Shown here: piece after piece, positions 57,223 to 64,000 of the stretch | Layout: every line of letters begins with the position of its first letter | Numbering within the stretch: position 1 is the stretch's first letter | Program-made: the position numbers and the translations under genes | Notes under the pieces: model-generated | Told to the model about the DNA's origin: nothing | The model's database searches: none | Seen by the model: only the letters and a program-made list of their open reading frames with translations | Source: Tubulanus polymorphus | Taxonomy: Eukaryota; Nemertea; Palaeonemertea; Tubulaniformes; Tubulanidae | Direction of reading: 5' to 3' | DNA: 64,000 bases | Assembly (NCBI RefSeq): GCF_964204645.1 | Contig: NC_134035.1 | Span: 13,683,951 to 13,747,950, forward strand

Positions 57223-60200
57223 ATGGCTGAAGGAGGGCAGGATCCAAACAGGGATAATCCATCAGATCATCCTCTTAATCCCAGTAAGTTTCTTGCTTCC
57301 AATCCAATCGATCCCATTTGGCATTTCCCAAGGCCAACCCGATCCCGAATGAGAACAAAAAACGATTTTTATTTAATTTCGAAGTTTTATGTGTAAGTAT
57401 TTGAATAGGAGCAGTTAAAAAAAATCTTTTGATTTGTAGTTTCACAATGACTGTGATAGGGATTTGGACAGGGGTTCGGTTTTGGGCACTCATTCATCGA
57501 CATTCATCATGGATAGGACAGGAGGTTGGGCAAGGCTCTGGCCCGGGACACTTAACAGTGACAGGGTCAGGGTTAAGGGTAGCTCTACAGCCAGTGCTGC
57601 GAGGCCGCTGTAGGAGGCTGCTACTCCACTATCCCTGTCGGTATTTAAACATGTTACACTTTCGTTTTTTGTTTCAGATTGGCGCAGGTTACAGAGAAGT
57701 TTAAGCCGTCACGATATCGGGAACCAATCACGTTTCTTGTTACATCAGTTCATACACGAGCGTCTAACCGATGAAGGATTGAGGAATGCTCCCGATCTGG
57801 ACACATTAGTCGAACCAGGAACACCTTCAGGTTGTGATAACTGCGGTAATGCTAGCTTAATATAAACACCCTCCCTCCACCCTTTCCCTCCCTCCCCCTT
57901 TCCCTCCCTCACCCTCTCACCCCCCCCTCCAACTCACTCTGATCGAGTGATAACTCCTGGCCATTGGTACCAGGAGAAAAGGGTAAAAAATTGCTTTGAC
58001 CTCTTTATTGGCCACGCTGACCTGTATAATATTGACTAACTATTCGATCCATTTCTGCTACTATTTGACCTGTTTCTTGGTCATAATTGACCTGTTTATT
58101 GGTCACTCCTTGACCTCTGTTCATTGGCTACTATTTGACTTGTTTCTTGGCCACTGCTGACCAATGTCTTCACCACTATTTGACCTGTTTCTTGGCCACT
58201 GTCGATCGATGGCTTTCTTGACTTTTATTTAACCTGTTATTTTGCCACTGTTGACCAGTGTCTTTGCCACTATTGACCTGTTTCCTGGCCTATCTATGCA
58301 CCACTTTTTGCCTTGTTTTGCCACTGTAATTATTTGCCACTCATCACTGTTTTATTTCTCATGAAATTGTGTTATTTTCAAATCGTTTTGAATTCTTCCA
58401 TATTGTATTACATCACGTCACCGGTGACCGGTCACTTCACCGGTGACTGGTCACCTCATGTTTGATTTCCATTCATTTTCAATGTCATTCAATATTCATC
58501 TTATTCTGTGTCTAATAATCAGCTGATACTAATACAGTAGTCATTGACAACTACTGTTTGACTGTCAAAAGGTTTGCCATCAAATGAAATAAACTGTATT
58601 TATGTTTTAGGTCCACCTATTGATAAAGTACGTGAAGTAGCTCGATGTTTACGTATGATTGGAGATGAATTAGACCAGGATGATAGATTACAATGGTAAA
58701 TCATGATATCTCTATCGATAATCTCATTTCCCTCGCGTGGTTCACTGATATTCGATAATCTCAGGTCCCTCATGTGGTTCACCGATATTCGATAATCTCA
58801 GGTCCCTCGCGTGGTTCACTGATATTTGATAATCTCAGGTCCCTCACGTGGTTCACTGATATTCGATAAACTCAGGTCCCTCACGTGGTTCACTGATATT
58901 CGATAATCTCAGGTCCCTCACGTGGTTCACTGATATTCGATAATCTCAGGTCCCTCAACGTGGTTCACTGATATTCGATAATCTCAGGTCCCTCACGTGG
59001 TTCACTGATATTCGATAATCTCAGGTCCCTCAACGTGGTTCACTGATATTCGATAATCTCAGGTCCCTCACGTGGTTCACTGATATTCGATAATCTCAGG
59101 TCCCTCACGTAGTTCACTGATATTCGATTGATTTGATAGATTCTCGTTTTATTTCTTGTCGATAGTTTGATCTCTGAGATTTCACCCGAATCACCACAAC
59201 AGACATTCATGAATGTTGCCAAGGAGATATTCTCCGATGGAATTTACAACTGGGGACGTGTTGTCACTTTATTTTACTTTGCCTTCAAAATGGTGCGAAA
59301 GGTACGTTTAACCCGTCGTGAAATTACTCTATTCTTCTGTAACATGTATTGGTCTAAGTTTAATTGGAAATTAATTCGATATTTTCTATTTTCAGGCGTT
59401 GGATAAAATACCGTTAATAAAAGCAATAATCGATTGGGTCGTAGATTTCATAATAGCATACGTAGCACCTTGGATTATAGAAAGAGGAGGCTGGGTCAGT
59501 ATTCATTTAATTCATATTTCATTTAATTCAATTGGCCATATTCATCATATTGTTAGATTGATATTTCTTTCAATTCAGTATCGGGGCAGATTCAAGGGGA
59601 TCTCATTAGATTTAAACGTGACCCCTGCCCTTCGAAATATCAGGGCACTAAGCGTCAAAATGAGTAAAATTTGTCAGGAAACAAATTGTGAAAAATATCG
59701 GGTCTTTTAAATCCTACAAGTAAAATATTTTAAAGAAGTTCAGGAGTTTCCATCTGTTCAGTTGCAAAAAACCAAACCTCCAAATTTTGAATAAGTTCCT
59801 AATGAAAATCCCCTCTGTATTAACCCTTTCAGTGCGTCTACACCGCAGTGCGGTGTATAAATCAGCGATAGATTTTGCTTGTACACCGCACTGCGGTGTA
59901 TTGATGTAATTAATAATTAGTTTTTATCTCCCTTGAAAGATGGCAGCACATGTCAAACATAGTGAAATATTAGTAACTAACAGACGCACTATAGTGGTAT
60001 TCCCGTTATTCAACACACTAGGGTGGAATTTTTTTAAATTTTAGATTATCTCCAGCACTATAGCGTATTAATTAGTCAGCACTGAAAGGGTTAAATAATG
60101 AAAATCTATATCACCGATAGAAACTAATGATTGTTATGGTATTTTCACACACAGGAAGCGATACAAGAATATTTCGGAACGCCAGCTATTCAAACGTTAG

Positions 60201-60262
60201 GAGTTTTTCTCAGTGGAATCATCTGCAGCGCTGCTTTTATCTGGTGGAAAAATTATAAATAG
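57223..60262 (+). CDS. BAX: BAX-type pro-apoptotic Bcl-2 family protein (6 exons)
   Basis: Exons: 57223-57283, 57678-57830 (or 57845), 58611-58695, 59166-59301, 59396-59494, 60155-60262. The product is 213 residues (218 with the alternative donor); human BAX has 192. Visible domains: a BH4-like helix (SRFLLHQFIHERL, about 38-50), BH3 (VREVARCLRMIGDELDQD, about 78-95, with the LxxxGDE core), BH1 (SDGIYNWGRVVTLFYFAFK, about 123-141), BH2 (WIIERGGWEAIQEYFG, 171-186) and a C-terminal tail anchor (TLGVFLSGIICSAAFIWW, 192-209). The WIIERGGW...YFGTP block is the BAX signature. Family role: it oligomerises in the outer mitochondrial membrane to release cytochrome c. The ATG at 57223 follows a GATA-ATG context and is the first in the exon. 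The gene lies head to head with the BBS12-like gene. A weak ATTAAA lies at 60359, about 100 nt past the stop. Confidence 0.95.
57985..58345. repeat. Degenerate minisatellite in BAX intron 2
   Basis: Irregular units of roughly 27-30 bp are built on TTTGACCTGTTTCTTGGCCA and CACTGTTGACCAGTGTCTT. It occupies the middle of the intron between exons 2 and 3. Confidence 0.7.
58735..59130. repeat. 37-bp minisatellite in BAX intron 3
   Basis: About eleven units contain TTCACTGATATTCGATAATC and TCAGGTCCCTCACGTGG. Two units have one extra base (CAACGTGG). Confidence 0.9.
59824..60090. mobile_element. piggyBac-type MITE in BAX intron 5
   Basis: The 267-bp element is bounded by CCCTTTCAGTGC and its inverted copy GCACTGAAAGGG. 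It is flanked on both sides by TTAA (59820-59823 and 60091-60094), the target duplication used by piggyBac transposases. Inside it are two near-identical palindromes of the form TACACCGCAGTGCGGTGTA, about 25 bp apart. There is no coding capacity, so it would be moved by a transposase supplied elsewhere. Confidence 0.85.
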
Positions 60263-60643
60263 ATTACAACGAGACGGAGAGAGAGACAAATGAACACTAA
60301 TCGATGGATCGGATTGATTGATGGATCGGACTGAATACCGGACTCGAAACGGCCGGCGATTAAAAAAATCTGTTTTATATTCGTGTAAATTAGAGAAATT
60401 ACTGTGAAATAACTTTATAAAACGTGTTAAATATTTGGGGCCAGTTTGACGAGGGTTTTCAACCTCCTCAGGATCCTCACAGATGTTAGTTGATTATTAA
60501 TAGCGCCCCCTAGTGAGTATTTAAAACAACACACTGAATGAACCCGTGCACCTCTAATATATTATATTCGAATTATGTAAAATTGATTAAAGTCAAACTT
60601 GCGATAAGTTGTCATTCGGATATTAAGTCATTACGTTACTGAA

Positions 60644-61080
60644 GCAGACCGGACTACCACTACTATTTCAGGGTAGTTACTACCCTTTTTGAGAGGTCAA
60701 TTACGACCAAAATTATTAAAATGCTCTCAAATCGGAATAGCAGGGTGCGATCTAAGCACTTGTCCGATTGCCCGGGACAAGTATATTTTCATTTAGGGCG
60801 AGTAGGTTATCATTATCACTTGTCCTCCGGGCTAGTGCAATTTTATGTTACAAAGCATTTTTCCCACTCGATACAACGGATGATAGCGCCACCAGTCAAA
60901 CTGCCTGTGTAGGGCAAGTAGATTTTTGAGGTTGCAAGTAAAATTTCACATATGCTTGCCCCCGGGCAAGTGATTCTTATTCCTTAGATCGGACCCTGGA
61001 ATAGTAACTAGTTAATCAACGATTAAGCTACTATTTTCGTTGTCAAATTGTGGCGAAAACTACTATGTTGTCAGGTCTGC
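60644..61080. mobile_element. Outer MITE carrying the nested insertion
   Basis: GCAGACCGGAC at the left and GTCAGGTCTGC at the right are inverted repeats with one mismatch, flanked by TGAA on both sides. Without the 258-bp inner element and its 6-bp duplication it would be about 170 bp. The nesting shows that the outer element is older. Confidence 0.55.
60741..60998. mobile_element. Inner MITE with CAGGGTSCGATCTAAG ends
   Basis: The ends CAGGGTGCGATCTAAG and (inverted) CAGGGTCCGATCTAAG form 16-bp inverted repeats with one mismatch. GAATAG is duplicated directly outside (60735-60740 and 60999-61004). Subterminal motifs CACTTGTCC and GGGCAAGTG repeat in inverted form. The CAGGG ends recall hAT elements, but the duplication seen is 6 bp, not 8. 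It sits inside the larger element at 60644-61080. Confidence 0.75.
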
Positions 61081-61934
61081 TGAAGTCGACTCTTCTATTT
61101 TCGATAATCAATTTGTATTTCTAATTCAATTTACTAAGCATAAGTCATTATTTGGATAAGTCGCTCGTAAGTTTCACGGTATTTTAAATTCTCCGCGGGA
61201 AATTATTTATTAATAATTTCCGACACGTTTGAATATTTATATCCTGCTGAAAAAAGAAGCACAAATTTAATACCTTTTTTTCTCGTTTTCATTTTTATAA
61301 TTTATTCAAATACGAAACGTGTTAATTAGTTAAAAATCAATGAATTTAATACAATGTATAAAAGTTTGCCGGCGGATACTGGTTATAATTTATTCACTTG
61401 TAAAATATCTGTCAATCATGTTTAATCGTTTCTATGGTGATTATGAGACCCATCCCACTATAAACTGTTTAAGTCTCTCATTTCCTGTTTTTTTTGCGGT
61501 TTTTTTTTCAGAGGTAATCTTTTTGTTAACTATAGAATTTAAGATTGATGAAACCACCGCAAGTTTGTGCCGTGGTGTAGAGATTTATGAGAAAAAAATG
61601 AATAAAATAAGATAAAAATTGTACAAATTACGTCGACATTCGTTTGAAATTTACTCATTAAGTTTTGGATGTTTAAATGTACTGTTGGAATTTTTGAGGA
61701 CTGAGACTAAGGATTTTATCTCAACATGGGCCTGCGGGAAGCAATACAGGAACAATCCCTATACAATCAGACAGTTCTGTCAAAGTAGCTCAAAACTCTT
61801 TCAAAAATTAGATTCTACTTTTATTAGCATAATTTTGGAGTTTATAGAATCGCAAGTTTGAAATAAAATGACTATATTGATTACTTTTGATTACTCGCAT
61901 GCCACAGTAGGAACGTAAAACTTCGTCGAATCGT

Positions 61935-62083
61935 TACCGTCAAGTGCTGCCCTGGAAGATATCGTTGACGGCGAACCTGAGAACTAACGTATTACTCGCA
62001 TGCCACAGGTAGGAATATCCAGCAGCGAGGTTACTTCACATATTCGCCGTCAATGTTGTGTAAAGGGGCAGCACTTGACGGTA
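61935..62083. mobile_element. Fold-back element with two nested inverted arms
   Basis: TACCGTCAAGTGCTGCCC (61935-61952) is perfectly inverted at 62066-62083, and the inner TTGACGGCGAA (61965-61975) is inverted at 62043-62053. A direct repeat, TTACTCGCATGCCACAG, occurs at about 61890 (just outside) and 61992 (in the loop). No target duplication was recognised. Confidence 0.55.
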
Positions 62084-62558
62084 AATGTCTGACACTTCGA
62101 GGGCACGGGGCTCAGATGATGATGTGAATTAGGTTCGGGGTCCATTCTCGAAATATCACTTTAAGACCTAACAAAGTCACTCTACGATCCCCAACGGACG
62201 AAAATCAGGAGGAGGAGTCTCTACTGCTATTGTCGTGACAGTAACTGAGGAACGAGTAACTGGGTTAATTTATCGATCACTCAAGAGTGCCCCAGGTTCT
62301 GCCTGTACGTAAAACAGTACTGCGCGCTCATGGAGAGAGTACAGTGCCGCCGCTGCTGCAAATGCCAAGGTTACCCACCGATAGCAGTGCAGTAATACAC
62401 ACAACCTAACCGAACTCGCTCCGCGCAGAGTGTAATTCAGGAGTGATGTGAAATCATCTGATATTTAGTCATCATGAAACACGCCCAGTCATACTGCTCT
62501 TATTTCGCAGTGGTACATATACTGATTAGTGGTAGATACAGATGAGTGGTATCCGGCG

Positions 62559-63149
62559 ATGAGTGGTTGGTTAGAATCTGAGTGGACTATTGATAATTGG
62601 GCTCAGAAAGCCATCACGTGTATCTCAATAGCCGCACTATTCGGTTTTATACTAGTTTTTACGGTCGTGTCGTTCGTAAAAATATGTCGTAAATACTGTG
62701 GGATTTGTTACTGCGGCTTCGATTCAGGTGCAAGAAGGCGACAACAGCTGCGAGTACCTGCGGCTACTGGGGCTGCATCTGTAGCCACATGGAATAAATC
62801 CGATGGACCGCAGTTGTACCCGGGTGGTCCAACAGCAACGGTGACCACCGAGTTAGACGGACCGGCCGCAGAGACGGCAGCGACCTGTGGTGAATCGCTG
62901 CTCCCGGCTAACGATACATCGACGTCGGCACCATCAGCGACCTTTGAGTCTCACACATCAACGTCGGCAACGACCTGCGAGTCAACTACGGCTACAGCAA
63001 GTGACAGCCTGCTGCCGACAGCAAGTGACAGCCTGCTGCTGCCGACAGCAAGTGACAGCCTGCTGCCGACAGCAAGAGACAGCCTGCTACCGACAGCAGC
63101 TAACCCCGAGGAAACACATGTAGTCTCTAATGCACCATCCGTAGTGTGA
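62559..63149 (+). CDS. Small single-pass membrane protein, unknown function
   Basis: The 196-residue frame starts at the ATG at 62559, the first ATG after an in-frame stop at 62523. A splice acceptor (TTATTTCGCAG ending near 62511) just upstream suggests a 5' UTR intron. The protein opens MSGWLESEWTIDNWAQ, then has one hydrophobic segment (about residues 17-40, ITCISIAALFGFILVFTVVS), followed by basic, Cys-rich residues (KICRKYCGICYCGF), as in a type III membrane protein with a cytoplasmic tail. The tail is Thr/Ser/Ala-rich and ends with four copies of a DSLLPTAS-like octapeptide. There is no cleavable signal peptide and no known domain that I recognise. AATAAA at 63680-63685 fits its 3' end. 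It converges with the gene at the right edge. Confidence 0.6.
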   Translation: MSGWLESEWTIDNWAQKAITCISIAALFGFILVFTVVSFVKICRKYCGICYCGFDSGARRRQQLRVPAATGAASVATWNKSDGPQLYPGGPTATVTTELDGPAAETAATCGESLLPANDTSTSAPSATFESHTSTSATTCESTTATASDSLLPTASDSLLLPTASDSLLPTARDSLLPTAANPEETHVVSNAPSVV

Positions 63150-63187
63150 CGAGTGACTGGAGATAATCGAATGTAGACCGAGATTAA

Positions 63188-63268
63188 GGGTATAAGGGGA
63201 GGGAGAGGGGAGGGGGAGGGGGAGAGGGGGAGGGGAGGGGGAGAGGGAGAGGAGAGGGGCGGGGGAGG
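63188..63268. repeat. G/A-rich tract in the 3' UTR region
   Basis: GGGGAGGG and GGGAGAGG units, 40 nt after the stop of the small membrane-protein gene. G runs could form a quadruplex on this strand. Confidence 0.8.
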
Positions 63269-63838
63269 GTTGTCGTTGTGAGCGAAGTTACTGATATTAT
63301 TTATGTGAAGTGATTCTTGATTCAAATACTCAATGAAACAGTTTATATGCAATTTCACAATTCGATTGTGCTTTTCGGGAAGATGAATTCATCTATGGAT
63401 TGGTCACATCTAGAACTGCCCCCGATACAGAGATTTTCTATCAAGAAAAATACTCGAGTCTTTGGGATGAGCTCAAAAATGACCCATCACTCATGTAGAT
63501 CGGAATGTACCCGATCATTATAGATATATATCTAATGTTTCTATCGAGTATGAAATACGATTTGTCGAAATAAGAACTAAGATAGATTTTAGTAAAATAT
63601 AAATTACTTGATCTAAAACGAAACTGTTAATTTATAATTCTAAATGGATTAAAAACGTATATTTCATGTATTCATTTGCAATAAAAACGTATTTTTTATT
63701 ATTCAATATTCATTTATTTGTTTCCACATTATTCCGTCAAATCACATTTTAAAAAAGTTTTCATCACAATTTAAGAACAAACTATTATCATTGATATTAT
63801 TATGTAGCCACAATCGTCTTGGAGCAGTTCCTCATTCG

Positions 63839-64000
63839 TTAATTAGGCAACGCATTTTCATCGATAAACCAAACAAGTTTCGCGTCCGTTTCAGGAGAGA
63901 TTGATAAGATCGGGTAAGCGGGTTTATCACTGGTGCTGGTGGAGGTCAGCTGAATCTTATCGAGTATCGAACGTTTAGATTGGCCGAGGACTAGTACTGA
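63839..64000 (-). CDS. C-terminal exon of an unrecognised gene, cut by the window edge
   Basis: On the minus strand the frame is open from the window end (64000) to a TAA at 63841-63839, giving the last 53 residues of a protein. The sequence includes VLGQSKRSILDKIQLTS and ends AKLVWFIDENALPN. Codon choice looks coding, and minus-strand AATAAA signals lie 120-145 nt beyond the stop (63718-63713 and 63700-63695). I do not recognise the family. The start lies outside the window, and an intron acceptor inside the shown part cannot be excluded. Confidence 0.5.
   Translation of the reverse strand, partial: SVLVLGQSKRSILDKIQLTSTSTSDKPAYPILSISPETDAKLVWFIDENALPN

Noticed and set aside
61340-61861. 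Two consecutive plus-strand frames of 91 and 80 codons
   Set aside because: AT-rich sequence, low-complexity residues, no splice or family support; likely chance.

Overview
This window is a eukaryotic (animal) genome fragment. It has intron-containing genes with GT-AG junctions, poly(A) signals, hundreds of bases of CT/GA and CAG/CTG microsatellite, many minisatellites, MITE-like inverted-repeat elements and tRNA-derived repeats. No bacterial features are present. A BAX-type apoptosis gene together with BBS12, a chaperonin-like cilium gene, points to a metazoan. The repeat style suggests a marine invertebrate, possibly a mollusc, but the species cannot be fixed from the sequence.

Layout. Bases 1-46,000 hold no gene that I recognise. 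They consist of simple-sequence tracts, minisatellites, dispersed repeats, two possible minus-strand first exons (near 3.1 kb and 23.6 kb) and one possible plus-strand terminal exon (6.2-6.5 kb). From 46,842 to 56,895 lies a minus-strand gene that I reconstruct as 11 coding exons (1,738 codons plus stop, all phases compatible). Its two ends match the chaperonin-like protein BBS12. Its middle is a very large insertion: proline-rich, acidic, several in-frame tandem peptide repeats, then a long predicted coiled-coil stretch. From 57,223 to 60,262 on the plus strand is a clear BAX orthologue in six exons. The two genes are divergent, with 327 bp between start codons, so they probably share a promoter region.

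Bases 60,300-62,500 contain a nested pair of MITEs and a fold-back element. A plus-strand gene for a small single-span membrane protein follows (CDS 62,559-63,149). At the right edge is the last exon of a minus-strand gene (63,839 to beyond 64,000). These two genes converge, and their poly(A) signals lie within 40 bp of each other.

The most unusual object is the BBS12-like gene. A protein family of about 700 residues in human has gained roughly 1,200 residues of repeat and coiled-coil sequence, physically continuous in one open 3.1-kb exon with the conserved equatorial segment. Second in interest are dispersed repeat families: a tRNA-headed element with a telomere-like body, a scattered minisatellite built on ACTGTGGAACTGG, a Penelope-LTR-like tandem repeat with hammerhead-like sequence, and a piggyBac-type MITE inside a BAX intron.
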